Positions 16,081-25,502 of a DNA stretch of 64,000 nucleotides are shown here, piece after piece (position 1 is the stretch's first letter; each line of letters begins with the position of its first letter). The notes under the pieces are model-generated. The model had not been told where the DNA came from. It did not search any database and saw only the letters and a program-made list of their open reading frames with translations. Made by a program: the position numbers and the translations under genes. This stretch comes from Oscillospiraceae bacterium (GTDB lineage: Bacteria; Bacillota; Clostridia; Oscillospirales; JAAYOS01), in contig JAISEG010000005.1 of assembly GCA_031264245.1 (NCBI GenBank), positions 186,001 through 250,000 of the forward strand, written 5' to 3'.

Positions 16081-16156
16081 TTCATATAACAATATAAATA
16101 GATGAGCTTCTCCCGCATATTCGCCTGAGAGCAGCTCATTTATATTGTTGTATGAA
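16081..16156. repeat. 76-bp inverted repeat, probable terminator before cwlD
   Basis: TTCATATAACAATATAAAT (16081-16099) pairs with 16138-16156 at 18 of 19 positions. The centre has CGCATATTCGC (16114-16124), close to the midpoint motif of the larger elements. Its right end overlaps the ribosome binding site of cwlD, so pairing could also affect cwlD translation. Confidence 0.65.
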
Positions 16157-16166
16157 GGGAGCTCCT

Positions 16167-16874
16167 ATGAAATTTATCAAGGTGTTTTCATTCTTTTCGA
16201 TTTGTATAAGCTTGCTTACCTTGTCCGGACCGGGACGCGCCTCGGACATAGAACCTCTTCCCCAACCTTGCGCCGCCAAAAAATACACGCTTGTTATCGA
16301 CGCCGGACACGGCGGCGCTGACGGCGGCGCCGTGTCCTCCGGCGGCATTATAGAGAGCTCTATCAATCTGGAGATGTCCCGGAAATTAAATTATATGTGC
16401 CAGCTCTTTGGTATCGACACTGTTATGACAAGAAACTCGGACATTTCAATCCATTCCCCCGACGCCTCGACGCTCAGGCAGATGAAGGCGTCCGACTTAA
16501 AAAACAGAGTTGGAATTGTCAACTCCATCGAAAACGCCTTTTTAATAAGCATACACCAAAACACCTTCGGGAAAAGCAACTACCGCGGCACACATGTATT
16601 CTACTCAAACGAGGAGGCTATGCCCCTCGCGGCGCTGATGCAGGACAACATCCGCGCGCATATCGCGCCGGAAAACAGCCGTATTCCCAAAAGGACCGAG
16701 AGCCGTATATATCTCTTCAAAAACATAACGAAGCCGGGGATATTGGTGGAGTGCGGGTTTTTGACTAACCCCCAGGACCTTGAGCTATTGCAGAACAGCG
16801 ACTACCAAAAGCAATTTATCACGGTTCTGACCGCATCCTACCTCTCATTTGTATCCGGCGAAAATTCCGGCTAA
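16167..16874 (+). CDS. cwlD: N-acetylmuramoyl-L-alanine amidase, CwlD-like
   Basis: 235 residues from ATG 16167 after AAGGGAG. A signal peptide (about 1-25) is followed by an Amidase_3 zinc hydrolase domain. Visible ligand motifs are VIDAGHGGADGGA (His), the following Glu (IIESSINLEMS), and SIHQNTFG (second His); LVECGFLTN holds the catalytic Glu. CwlD makes muramic delta-lactam in the spore cortex during sporulation together with PdaA. Other Amidase_3 enzymes separate cells. The size and single-domain layout favour CwlD, and the nearby cotJ genes agree. Confidence 0.82.
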   Translation: MKFIKVFSFFSICISLLTLSGPGRASDIEPLPQPCAAKKYTLVIDAGHGGADGGAVSSGGIIESSINLEMSRKLNYMCQLFGIDTVMTRNSDISIHSPDASTLRQMKASDLKNRVGIVNSIENAFLISIHQNTFGKSNYRGTHVFYSNEEAMPLAALMQDNIRAHIAPENSRIPKRTESRIYLFKNITKPGILVECGFLTNPQDLELLQNSDYQKQFITVLTASYLSFVSGENSG

Positions 16875-16892
16875 ACAAAAATGCCGCTTTAT

Positions 16893-16995
16893 TATAGTAA
16901 TTCCTCTTAGTATTGATTTGGTTTCCGCAGTTGAACTGTCCATATATGCGAGACTGCGGAAACCAACATTATCAATAGTTAGTGGAATTGCTATA
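16893..16995. repeat. 103-bp hairpin element (copy A)
   Basis: Terminal inverted repeats TATAGTAATTCC and GGAATTGCTATA extend inward to GGTTTCCGCAG/CTGCGGAAACC, so the whole unit folds on itself. The centre has CATATATGCG (16941-16950). A near-identical copy of the same length lies at 46522-46624. It separates cwlD from radA. Confidence 0.85.
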
Positions 16996-17058
16996 TAGTC
17001 AGTTACCCGTTTGTTAACCTACCATTACACGAGTATTACCGTCTGGAGGACAGGAAGC

Positions 17059-18432
17059 TTGAAAGAAAAACAGATATTTTTTTGCGACAACTGCGGCTTT
17101 GAAAGCGCAAAGTGGCAGGGCAAGTGCCCCGCCTGCGGGCAGTGGAACACGTTTGTTGAAAGCACCCAGGTTACTGGCAAAAAGACCTCCGGCAAGGTCT
17201 CGGGTATGCAGAATATGCAGGTTCCTCCCTCCTTTCCCGTTACACTGAGGGAGGTTGACACCGACGACGATGAACGAATCTCCACAGGCATCGGCGAGCT
17301 GGACAGGGTTCTCGGGGGCGGCGCGGTCGTCGGCTCCTTAAACCTGGTGGGCGGGGAGCCCGGAATCGGAAAATCCACTCTGCTGCTGCAAATTTGCAAC
17401 GAATTATGCGCCTTTGGAAACGTACTCTACGTCTCGGGCGAGGAATCGCGCCGACAGATAAAAATGCGCGCCGACAGGCTTGGCGTGACTGCGGACAACC
17501 TCTTCCTGCTGGCTGAGACAAATTTAGAAAAGATAATAAGTACCACGACAGATATTTCGCCCCGCGTACTCATTGTGGACTCGATCCAGACCGTCTTCAA
17601 CCCCGAGATAGCCTCCGCGCCCGGCAGCGTAACTCAAATCAAGGACAGCACAATGGCATTTATGCAGCTGGCAAAGTCTGGCGGGATAACCATTTTCATC
17701 GTGGGGCACGTAAACAAGGACGGGGCAATCGCGGGACCAAAGGTGCTGGAGCACATGGTGGACTGCGTGCTGAACTTTGAAGGTGACAGGAGCTTCACTC
17801 ACCGCATACTCCGTGCGGAAAAAAACCGCTTTGGCTCGACAAACGAAATCGGTGTGTTTGAAATGGGTTCTAATGGGCTGGACGAGGTCCCGAATCCGTC
17901 GCAGCTTCTCCTCTCAGGCAGACCCGAAAATGTTCCTGGCAGCTGTGTCGCCTGCGTTATGGAGGGCTCCCGGCCGGTGCTGGCGGAGATACAGGCGCTT
18001 GTCGCGCCCACAGCCTTCGGAAATCCGCGCCGCATGACCGCCGGGCTTGACTACAGCCGTTCCTCCCTGCTTTTGGCCGTCCTTGAAAAACGCGCGGGAT
18101 ATATAATCTCCAACCGCGACGTCTACATAAATGTAGTCGGGGGACTGAAGATAGACGAACCTGCCGCCGACCTTCCCGCGATACTTTCGGTCGCCTCCGC
18201 CTGCACGGACAAGCCGGTCCGGTCGGATGTGGCGTCCTTTGGAGAGGTCGGACTTGCGGGCGAGCTTCGTTCCGTGACCGGGGCGGAGCACAGGCTGAGT
18301 GAAATAAAGCGCCTCGGCTTTTCAAAATGCATTGTTCCGGCGCGCGGCGCGGGAAAGATGATTGCCCCCGCCGGGCTTGAAATCATTCCCGCAAGGAGCG
18401 TATCCGAAGCAATAATAAAGGCGCTGGGATAG
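17059..18432 (+). CDS. radA: DNA repair protein RadA
   Basis: 457 residues from TTG 17059, which has GGAGG and AGGAAG just upstream and gives the normal family length. An N-terminal zinc finger (CDNCG and CPACG) is followed by a RecA-like ATPase with Walker A GEPGIGKST, the RadA-specific KNRFGS motif, and a C-terminal Lon-protease-like domain without peptidase activity. RadA is a hexameric helicase that extends heteroduplex DNA during recombination. It often lies near disA or clpC in Firmicutes; here it follows cwlD. Confidence 0.95.
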   Translation: MKEKQIFFCDNCGFESAKWQGKCPACGQWNTFVESTQVTGKKTSGKVSGMQNMQVPPSFPVTLREVDTDDDERISTGIGELDRVLGGGAVVGSLNLVGGEPGIGKSTLLLQICNELCAFGNVLYVSGEESRRQIKMRADRLGVTADNLFLLAETNLEKIISTTTDISPRVLIVDSIQTVFNPEIASAPGSVTQIKDSTMAFMQLAKSGGITIFIVGHVNKDGAIAGPKVLEHMVDCVLNFEGDRSFTHRILRAEKNRFGSTNEIGVFEMGSNGLDEVPNPSQLLLSGRPENVPGSCVACVMEGSRPVLAEIQALVAPTAFGNPRRMTAGLDYSRSSLLLAVLEKRAGYIISNRDVYINVVGGLKIDEPAADLPAILSVASACTDKPVRSDVASFGEVGLAGELRSVTGAEHRLSEIKRLGFSKCIVPARGAGKMIAPAGLEIIPARSVSEAIIKALG

Positions 18433-18435
18433 CGG

Positions 18436-18475
18436 CGGACTGGGGCTGGGATTTCAAAATCCCAGCCCCAGTCCG
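18436..18475. terminator. Bidirectional terminator, near-perfect palindrome
   Basis: A 19-base stem (18436-18454 with 18457-18475) with only two unpaired central bases, between the converging radA and YgjP-like genes. Confidence 0.88.
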
Positions 18476-18512
18476 TCCTGCCGTTTTCCCGCCGCTTACG
18501 CGGCGGGGAGCT

Positions 18513-19025
18513 TCATTTCCTGAGCTGCTCCCTTCTCTCCTTATAATCCGGAAGGTATTTTTCGATCAGGCTGTAAAATTCCTTTCGGTGGTTTTTGTGG
18601 ACTATATGGGCAAGCTCATGTACGACGACATAGTCGACCGCGTCGGGGGAATACCTCATCAAACGCCATGAAAAACAAATCCCGTTTTTTGAGTTGCAGC
18701 TCCCAAACCGCTTTTTTGCCGAGGTAATTTTTACATAGGACGGAGATAGGTTCATCACCCCCGCGTAATACTCCACCCGCCGGGGTATATATTCCCCCGC
18801 CCTTTCCCTCAGCGATGCGGCTTCCCCCTCGTCCGGCTCGGGATGGTTCTCATTGTACAGTCTCCGCTCTTCCATATGCCGTTCCACCCACCCGGAGTGC
18901 TTTAGGATAAAGTCTTCTATCTCCTTTACCGGCATTCTCAACGGCGCTTTGACCAAAAGCTCAAGCTTTTCCGTTATCTGAACGGATATCGTTTTTCTCT
19001 TCGAGCGTTTCAAAATATAGTTCAT
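18513..19025 (-). CDS. YgjP-like (SprT/DUF45) metallopeptidase
   Basis: 170 residues. The zinc site HELAHIVHKNH (HExxH with a third His) and the family segment KKRFGSCNSKNGICFSWRLM are clear. The C-terminus PDYKERREQL also matches YgjP. These are cytoplasmic zinc-dependent proteins of unclear substrate, sometimes next to restriction genes. The protein is shorter than the typical 230 residues because the N-terminal part is compact. GGAGG precedes the ATG at 19025. Confidence 0.85.
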   Translation of the reverse strand: MNYILKRSKRKTISVQITEKLELLVKAPLRMPVKEIEDFILKHSGWVERHMEERRLYNENHPEPDEGEAASLRERAGEYIPRRVEYYAGVMNLSPSYVKITSAKKRFGSCNSKNGICFSWRLMRYSPDAVDYVVVHELAHIVHKNHRKEFYSLIEKYLPDYKERREQLRK

Positions 19026-19112
19026 TTATACCTCCGTTTGGCCAACCTCCAAAGCTTGCTGTTGCATGTGGAGATTATAGCACAATTTATGGCTTTTTAC
19101 ATCAAAGCCAGT

Positions 19113-19141
19113 TTGCAATAAATAAAATAATTTGATATAAT
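19113..19141 (+). promoter_or_regulatory. Promoter of the three-adaptor ABC operon
   Basis: TTGCAA (19113-19118), 17 bases, TATAAT (19136-19141). The transcript leader of about 100 bases contains an AAAGGAG site before a TTG at 19198 that opens a 13-codon frame closed by TAG at 19237-19239. The first adaptor starts at 19249 without its own clear ribosome binding site. Confidence 0.7.
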
Positions 19142-19248
19142 ATCACTTATAATTGTTCCCGCGCTGTGCGCGGCAGTTGTCCGAAAGGAGAGGCGCGTTG
19201 CCGGAGCCTTGTCTCATTTCACCCTCAAAACGCGCGTAGTCTTCCCAT

Positions 19249-20361
19249 ATGAAAAAAGTGCTGTTCCTGTTGCTGCTTATCCCGGTATTTAGCTCCTGCG
19301 GTCTCCTTCCCACCGAGGAGGAGGCTCCGCCGCCGCCTGTTATACGCTCATATGAGCAGGGCGGCTACAAAACTGTCGCCGTTGTAAGAGGCGACATCGT
19401 TGAAAACGTCAAGGTTTCCTGCCAATACACCCCCGCAAGAGAACAGAGCCTGTATTTCACGGTTGCGGGTATACCCGTCACGGCGGTGTACGTCTCCCGC
19501 GGCGACAGTGTTAAAGCAGGCGACCCGCTTATCGAGCTTGACAGAGCCACGGTCGAAAGCGCCATAAGCTCTCAGCAGTTCGAGATAAGCAAGCTTTCGC
19601 TGGAGTTGAAGCAGTTAAAGGACAGCTATGACCTTGAAAAAGAGGGAGTCCTTTTACGCCTTGCCGCGCTGGATCGGGAGCTTCTCTCAGCCGACGGGGA
19701 AAAAAGCGGCGGAATAAGCGCGGAAATTTCCTCTCTGCAAGGCAAGCAGGATGCGGCGGACGCGGCATATAAGGAAAATTCAGACATCTTAAATATACGC
19801 CTGAGGGTTGCGGGAGAGAAGCTTAAAGAGCTTGAGGGCGAAAGCGCCGCACGGCTGCTTACCGCTCCCTTCGACGGCACGGTCACGGCTATAAAGAAGA
19901 TCGAGTCCTCCACACTGTCAAACGAAAACGAAGCCTTTGTCACCATATCCGATAAAAGCACCTCGGTCTTTGTTGTTTCCGGCGACAAAAGCAAGCTTTT
20001 TAAAATAGGCGACAAGGTTGATCTGACGCTGTCAAGCACGGTTTACAGCGCCACAGTCGTCGACCCCGCGGAGCTTGGCACAGAGCCGGATGCTTCCGCC
20101 GCATACATAGCTTTGGACGAATATGCCGCCGAGATAAAGGATCGCGCCACAGGTACGGTCACAATTGTGCTGGAGGAGCGGCAGGACGTCCTCTGCCTTC
20201 CGGCGGGGGCGGTCAAATCGCTGGGCGGCGAAAAGATAGTTTACTACATAGATGAGCAGGGTATAAAAAACTACAAGGAGATAAGCGCCGGTTTTTCAGC
20301 CGGGGGAATTGTGGAAATACTCTCCGGACTTGACGAGGGAGATGAGGTGGTTATTGAATGA
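19249..20361 (+). CDS. HlyD/YknX-like adaptor lipoprotein 1
   Basis: 370 residues. A lipoprotein signal peptide ends at PVFSSC, so the protein is anchored on the outer face of the membrane. A biotinyl-lipoyl-like beta domain (TVAGIPVTAVYVSRGDSVKAG, about 70-100), a coiled-coil hairpin (about 105-195) and a beta-barrel region follow, as in MacA and YknX periplasmic adaptors. It should couple the FtsX permease downstream to substrate export or to sensing at the surface. The next gene overlaps by four bases (ATGA). It is the first of three tandem paralogues. Confidence 0.82.
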   Translation: MKKVLFLLLLIPVFSSCGLLPTEEEAPPPPVIRSYEQGGYKTVAVVRGDIVENVKVSCQYTPAREQSLYFTVAGIPVTAVYVSRGDSVKAGDPLIELDRATVESAISSQQFEISKLSLELKQLKDSYDLEKEGVLLRLAALDRELLSADGEKSGGISAEISSLQGKQDAADAAYKENSDILNIRLRVAGEKLKELEGESAARLLTAPFDGTVTAIKKIESSTLSNENEAFVTISDKSTSVFVVSGDKSKLFKIGDKVDLTLSSTVYSATVVDPAELGTEPDASAAYIALDEYAAEIKDRATGTVTIVLEERQDVLCLPAGAVKSLGGEKIVYYIDEQGIKNYKEISAGFSAGGIVEILSGLDEGDEVVIE

Positions 20362-21464
20362 AGCGGTTCAGAACACACGGAACTGTCCTTTTGCTTCCAG
20401 TTCTAACGTTCGTTATGTTGTTTTCCTCATGTGCGGAATCGGATGTCTCGGACGGGGGAATCGCTCTTTCCGAGGCTGTAAGCGTAAGCTACGATACGGC
20501 GGTCGCGAAAAAGCGCAATATTGCCGAACTCAGCCAATATGAGGCGTATGTGTGCGTCAAAACGGAGGATGTGTGCTTTGAGGACGGCGTAGGAGCGCTG
20601 AACGAAATAAATGTGAGCATCGGGGATACTGTAAAGAAGGGCGAACTGCTCGCCTCGCTGGACACCGCCAAAACGCGGCAGTCGATCGACACCTCACGCG
20701 GCAGTCTCGATGCGCGGGTAAGGCGGCTGGAATACGACAAAACGCAGAAGCAGCTGGACATCGAAATTGCCATGACTGAGCTTGACGACCTCGAGACAAG
20801 CGGTCAGGATACGGAAATCGAGCAGAAAAAGCTGCTGATAAAAAAGCTTGAAGAGGAGCTTGGTTATATTGTACGGGCGGGCGATTTGGAGGTGTCCTTT
20901 ATGAAGGCACAGCTGGGTAAGCTCGAGGATTCCCTTCTCCATTCCGAAATCTACGCTCCCTTTGACGGCGAAATCGTAAACGTCTGCAATGTCCTGCCCG
21001 GCGGATGGATCTCGTCCAGCGTCGCCGTCGTCACCGTGGCCGACCCGACCGAGCTGTACGTCCGGTACGACGGAACGGACAGCATAAGCTCCTCGTATAT
21101 CTCAACCGCGCTTTTCAACGGCAAGGAATACGAGCTTATTTCACGCGAATATGACAGAACCGAATACATAGAGCTGGTTTTATCCGGGAAAAAACCGCCC
21201 GCTCTGTTCAGCTTTAAGGACGATGTGAGCGCCGATATTGAAGCCGGGGACTTTGTCGCTATACTGATCCAATACTCAAAGTCGGAAAACGCGCTTTCGG
21301 TTCCGTCAAATTCCGTCTATTACGACGGCGGCGTAAGCTATGTCTACATTGTCAGCGGCGGGGAAAAAATCTACACCAAGGTAGCCTGCGGACTGAGAAC
21401 CACCGCTTATACCGAGATACTTTCAGGGCTTACGGAAGGGGATGTTGTCTTTGTCAAGCAGTAA
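20358..21464 (+). CDS. HlyD/YknX-like adaptor lipoprotein 2
   Basis: 368 residues. The lipoprotein signal ends TFVMLFSSC. Order of parts: lipoyl-like half (GALNEINVSIGDTVKKGELLASLD), coiled coil (about 105-185), second lipoyl half (LLHSEIYAPFDGEIVNV), then beta-barrel and C-terminal domains ending GLTEGDVVFVKQ. It overlaps adaptor 1 by four bases. The three adaptors share architecture but little exact sequence, so the duplications are old. Confidence 0.82.
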   Translation: MKRFRTHGTVLLLPVLTFVMLFSSCAESDVSDGGIALSEAVSVSYDTAVAKKRNIAELSQYEAYVCVKTEDVCFEDGVGALNEINVSIGDTVKKGELLASLDTAKTRQSIDTSRGSLDARVRRLEYDKTQKQLDIEIAMTELDDLETSGQDTEIEQKKLLIKKLEEELGYIVRAGDLEVSFMKAQLGKLEDSLLHSEIYAPFDGEIVNVCNVLPGGWISSSVAVVTVADPTELYVRYDGTDSISSSYISTALFNGKEYELISREYDRTEYIELVLSGKKPPALFSFKDDVSADIEAGDFVAILIQYSKSENALSVPSNSVYYDGGVSYVYIVSGGEKIYTKVACGLRTTAYTEILSGLTEGDVVFVKQ

Positions 21465-21499
21465 CGCCAAATTGCGGCGCGCACTCAGATCTGTCGGCA

Positions 21500-21593
21500 A
21501 TAGACTTCTTGCAAAGCCTTCGGTTTTGTTCGCGGAAGTATTTAAAATGCTTCCGCCGCAAAACTCATTTTGTGAGTTTTGCAAGAAGTCTAT
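21500..21593. repeat. Inverted-repeat element inside the start of the third adaptor gene
   Basis: ATAGACTTCTTGCAAA (21500-21515) is the exact complement of 21578-21593. Two further stems lie inside: GCGGAAG/CTTCCGC near 21532-21556 and AAAACTCA/TGAGTTTT near 21560-21580. TTGCAAGAAGTCT recurs after the palindrome at 30062-30111. The right arm encodes residues Cys-Lys-Lys-Ser-Ile of the adaptor's signal peptide. Confidence 0.7.
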
Positions 21594-22692
21594 CGCTGTC
21601 GTTTTGCCGCTTCTCTTTCTATCCTTCGCCTCCTGCGGCGGAAGCGCCGCTTCAGGGGAAGAGGCTCTGCTGCTTCGGGAAATCGCCGGCGGCAAGCCTA
21701 CAAACCACAAAACAGCCACCGTAGCCCTGGGTACGCTGTCAAGAAAAACCAGCGGCGAAGGCGTCGCCTATTATCCAAAGAAGGACGCCCTGACCTGCCC
21801 CTTCGACAACGCCGTGCTGGGGAAGCTGAACGTCTCCAACAACACCACAGTAAAAAAGGGGGACATCATCGCCGAATTTGAAATTTCATACAGCGCGTCC
21901 GAGCTAAGCGAGCTGTATTCAAACCTGGAAATCATAAAAAAGCAGCATAACCTGCAAAAAGCGGGCTACATATCCGCCGCCGAAGCGGCGGAGGAGCGGC
22001 TTGAGAATATAAGCGCGCTCTATACCTCGGGCGGCGCGACGAAAAATGAGGTGAAGAAAGCGGAGCTTCTCCTCGAAAAGGCACGGCTTTCGTTGGATTA
22101 CTTCACCTATCAATACAACTTAACCGTCAGCGAACAGCAAAAGAAGATAGACAGCTTTGAGGCTTCTATCAAAAACAACGTCATATACGCGCCGTACGAC
22201 GGGGTTATAAGCGACCTCTCCTACCTGGTTCCGGGCGCCACCATCCCGCGCTCGACCTTTATTTGCAGCATTTATTCGAAGGAGGATATATGGCTGTCGG
22301 CGGCTCTGGATACGGCGAACGGTATGAGGTACAACAAGGACGTCGTTATCACCGTCACAAATCACGGCAAGACCTACACCGGAAGGATAGTTTCCGCGCC
22401 AAACATACGGGGGGAGACCACCGGGTACGTCACAATAATACCGGATGAAGCCTTCCAGTTCGACCCCGCCGACAGGATGAAGCGGATCACCGTATCCGCG
22501 CTGAGGTACGAACTAAACAACGTGCCTGTCCTTCCCTCCGCCGCCGTCAACAACGAGGACGGAAAGCGCTACGTATACCTCTTTGAGGACGGGATTGTAA
22601 AAAAGCGGTATGTAACCTGCGGAATCAATGATATCTCCAGCATACAGATTCTCGAAGGTCTTGAGCTCGGCGAGACTGTAATTATTTATTAG
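21547..22692 (+). CDS. HlyD/YknX-like adaptor lipoprotein 3
   Basis: 381 residues from ATG 21547. The start is uncertain: the frame is open from ATG 21442, and TTG 21451 has GGAAGGGG at good spacing but would put about 45 residues ahead of the signal peptide. The signal peptide (CKKSIAVVLPLLFLSFASC) has its basic n-region encoded by the right arm of an inverted-repeat element. The body matches the other two adaptors: lipoyl halves (GKLNVSNNTTVKKGDIIAEF and YAPYDGVISDLSYLVPG), a coiled coil (about 95-175), and the C-terminal GLELGETVIIY. It is followed by the permease after 12 bases. Confidence 0.78.
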   Translation: MLPPQNSFCEFCKKSIAVVLPLLFLSFASCGGSAASGEEALLLREIAGGKPTNHKTATVALGTLSRKTSGEGVAYYPKKDALTCPFDNAVLGKLNVSNNTTVKKGDIIAEFEISYSASELSELYSNLEIIKKQHNLQKAGYISAAEAAEERLENISALYTSGGATKNEVKKAELLLEKARLSLDYFTYQYNLTVSEQQKKIDSFEASIKNNVIYAPYDGVISDLSYLVPGATIPRSTFICSIYSKEDIWLSAALDTANGMRYNKDVVITVTNHGKTYTGRIVSAPNIRGETTGYVTIIPDEAFQFDPADRMKRITVSALRYELNNVPVLPSAAVNNEDGKRYVYLFEDGIVKKRYVTCGINDISSIQILEGLELGETVIIY

Positions 22693-22704
22693 GGGGGTGA
22701 CGCA

Positions 22705-25479
22705 ATGCTTTCGTTTATTATGAGGAAGATGCAGAGCAACAAATGGATGATAGCCTGCCTTTTGATAGGAAATATCCTGTTGTGCGCAATGGTCGCCTCC
22801 GTCCCGCTCTATTCGGACGCTATCCTTCAGCGTATGCTTATAAGACAGCTGAACGAACGTCAGTTAGATACCAATAGGTATTCCGGTTCAATTGAAATTC
22901 GGTTCTCTTCCCTGAGCGTCAACAAGGGATACGAAAAGCAGGCGCTTTTAAGCTTTGAGCAAAACATTGCGAATATGGCGGAGGAGCTTGCTCTGCCGGT
23001 TCTCGAGAGGGTTTCGGTGTATTCAACCACCCAGCAGCGCGCGGTAAATTTAAATGAGCGCCCTATCTCCATAGATAACAGGCTGCTCAGGCTTCGCTAT
23101 ATGTCCGACCTCTCCTCACACATCGAGCTCATAAGCGGCCGGATGTACTCCGACAGCTTAAACGACGGAGTTATTGAAGTCATTGTAAACGAGCGCACCC
23201 TGATAGAGCAGGATATGCTTATTGACGAGGTGGTCGAGCTTCCCAACCTCAAGCACAGCGACGGCTCGGGGGTGCGGATCAAGGTAGTCGGCACCTACAA
23301 AAACAGCTCGGAAAACGACCTCTACTGGTACTACCCGCCCCAGGAATTTTCCGACGTCTGCATCATGTCGGAGAGTCTGTTCGGAGAACTGTTTCTCGCA
23401 GATTTGCCGGAGGATTTCCACCTGTCCAACTCGTGGTACCTCATACTCGACTACACCCAAATGCAGAGCGGCGACGTCGAGCGTATCGGCAGGGTGTCGG
23501 CGGAATACAAGGATATCTTTGACAGATACGGCGTTAACGCCTGCCGCATAAACTATCTAACGACAGTTCAGGCATTTCCTCAGGAGATGCTTCGGTTGAA
23601 TATTACCCTCTGGGTTCTTCAGGCTCCCATATTTGTGCTTCTCGCCTTCTTTATCTTTATGGTTTCGAAGCAGATTATGGAGCAGGAGCGCAATTCTATC
23701 GCGGTATTGAAGAGCCGCGGGGCAAGCCGGGCGCAAATAATACGCATATTTCTGGGTCAAAGCGCCATTATCTCCCTTGTCAGCGCGATCGCGGGCATTC
23801 CGCTCGGCTTTCTCATATGCAAGCTACTTGGCGCGTCAAACGGGTTTTTGGGGCTTGTTCAGCGCAGCGCGCTCGACGTCCGGTTCAATACCGAGACCCT
23901 TTTGTATACTCTGTGCGCGGCTGTCCTGTCCGTCCTGACAATGGTAATACCGGCGGTGGGCTTCTCGCGGGTCACTATTGTCGACCACAAGCGCACCCAA
24001 ACGCGAAAGAAGCGCCCCGCCTGGAGCGTCTTCTTTGCCGATATCCTGCTGCTTGGCTTCTCACTGTATATTTTGTATAACTACAACGCGCAGAAGGATA
24101 TCATCTCACCTGCCTCCATCGACCCGCTGCTGTATCTGGCATCCTCCATGTTTATGATAGGCGCCGGGCTGTTCTTCCTGCGCATTTTTCCATATGCTTT
24201 AAAGCTTGTTTTCTCCCTGGGGAAAAAATATTGGTCGCCTTCTCTCTACGCTTCGTTTTTGAAGGTCACCCGTTCGGCTGGAGAGGAACAGTTTATTATG
24301 CTGTTCTTAGTGCTGACCATAGCGACCGGAATCTTCAACGCGAAGGCTGCGCGCACGATAAACATGAACATCGAGGAAAATGTGCGGTACAGGTACGGCG
24401 CGGACATAGTCGTCATGGAGGACTGGAAGACAAACGCGGGGGATGAGACGGCGACGATGGCGGTATACTTCGAGCCTGACGCCGAAAAGTATAAGCAGCT
24501 TCCTCCCTCGGTTCACTATACAAAGGTGCAGGACACCTCCAGGCTGTCTGTGAGTTCGATAAAAAATGTCCGCCTGATGGGGATAAACACCAAGGAATTC
24601 GGTGAAATAGCTTGGTTTAGAAACGACCTGCTTCCCACCCACTGGTATAACTACTTAAACGCGATGGCAAGCGATCCCCGGGCGGTGCTTGCCTCCATAG
24701 ATTTTCGCGATATACACGGCTATAACCTCGGGGACAGCATAAGCGTCAGAAACAGCAACGGCATGTACTTCACCGGCATAATCTGCGGCTTTGTCGATTT
24801 TTGGCCGACCCACACGCAGACAACCACCGGCACTGCCAGGGACGGAAGCCTTGTCACCGTGAACAACTCCCTGATCGTCGCGAATCTTTCACAGGTGCAG
24901 GCCATGTGGGGGGTGATGCCGTATGAGCTGTGGATGAAAACCGACGCCCCCCTCGAGATATATGCCTTCGCCGAGAGCAACAATTTGAAATTCAGCGCCT
25001 TTGCCGACTCCGCCGCCACAATAACGGCTTCGAAGAACGAACCTGTGATGCAGGGCACCAACGGCGTGCTGACGGTTGGCTTCATCATCGTGCTTGTGGT
25101 GTGCATGACCGGCTTTCTCATCTATTGGATACTGTCCATACGCTCCCGCGAGCTTCAATTCGGGATATTCCGCGCTATGGGCATGTCCATGGGCGGAGTG
25201 ATCAAAATGCTTGTCTGCGAGCAGGTGCTCATATCGGTCATTTCCATAGCGGTCGGAACCGCGATAGGCTACATAACCTCCGAGCTGTACGTTCCGCTTA
25301 TACAGCTCGGATATTCAGCCGAGGCAAATTCCCTGCCCTTAAAGGTCGCCTCTGAGAGCGGCGACTACGGGCGGCTGTTTGCGATAGTCGGAATAATGTT
25401 TGCCGCCTGCATGACCGCGCTGAGCGCGATTATTTCAAAAATTCGGATAGCTCAGGCCTTGAAGCTGGGCGAGGATTAA
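22705..25479 (+). CDS. FtsX/MacB-type ABC transporter permease
   Basis: 924 residues. One N-terminal helix (about 16-36) precedes a large outside domain (about 40-310). A group of three to four helices (about 312-440) with the FtsX pattern MVSKQIMEQERNSIAVLKSRG is followed by a second block: helix near 450, more helices to about 500, an outside domain (540-790), and a last helix group (about 795-910, LQFGIFRAMGMSMGG). It is a two-module FtsX permease, like those that work with MacA/YknX adaptors by mechanotransmission rather than by classic import. AGGGGGGTGA precedes ATG 22705. The substrate is unknown. Confidence 0.85.
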   Translation: MLSFIMRKMQSNKWMIACLLIGNILLCAMVASVPLYSDAILQRMLIRQLNERQLDTNRYSGSIEIRFSSLSVNKGYEKQALLSFEQNIANMAEELALPVLERVSVYSTTQQRAVNLNERPISIDNRLLRLRYMSDLSSHIELISGRMYSDSLNDGVIEVIVNERTLIEQDMLIDEVVELPNLKHSDGSGVRIKVVGTYKNSSENDLYWYYPPQEFSDVCIMSESLFGELFLADLPEDFHLSNSWYLILDYTQMQSGDVERIGRVSAEYKDIFDRYGVNACRINYLTTVQAFPQEMLRLNITLWVLQAPIFVLLAFFIFMVSKQIMEQERNSIAVLKSRGASRAQIIRIFLGQSAIISLVSAIAGIPLGFLICKLLGASNGFLGLVQRSALDVRFNTETLLYTLCAAVLSVLTMVIPAVGFSRVTIVDHKRTQTRKKRPAWSVFFADILLLGFSLYILYNYNAQKDIISPASIDPLLYLASSMFMIGAGLFFLRIFPYALKLVFSLGKKYWSPSLYASFLKVTRSAGEEQFIMLFLVLTIATGIFNAKAARTINMNIEENVRYRYGADIVVMEDWKTNAGDETATMAVYFEPDAEKYKQLPPSVHYTKVQDTSRLSVSSIKNVRLMGINTKEFGEIAWFRNDLLPTHWYNYLNAMASDPRAVLASIDFRDIHGYNLGDSISVRNSNGMYFTGIICGFVDFWPTHTQTTTGTARDGSLVTVNNSLIVANLSQVQAMWGVMPYELWMKTDAPLEIYAFAESNNLKFSAFADSAATITASKNEPVMQGTNGVLTVGFIIVLVVCMTGFLIYWILSIRSRELQFGIFRAMGMSMGGVIKMLVCEQVLISVISIAVGTAIGYITSELYVPLIQLGYSAEANSLPLKVASESGDYGRLFAIVGIMFAACMTALSAIISKIRIAQALKLGED

Positions 25480-25502
25480 ATGCGAAAGGAAACGGGAGCG
25501 CC

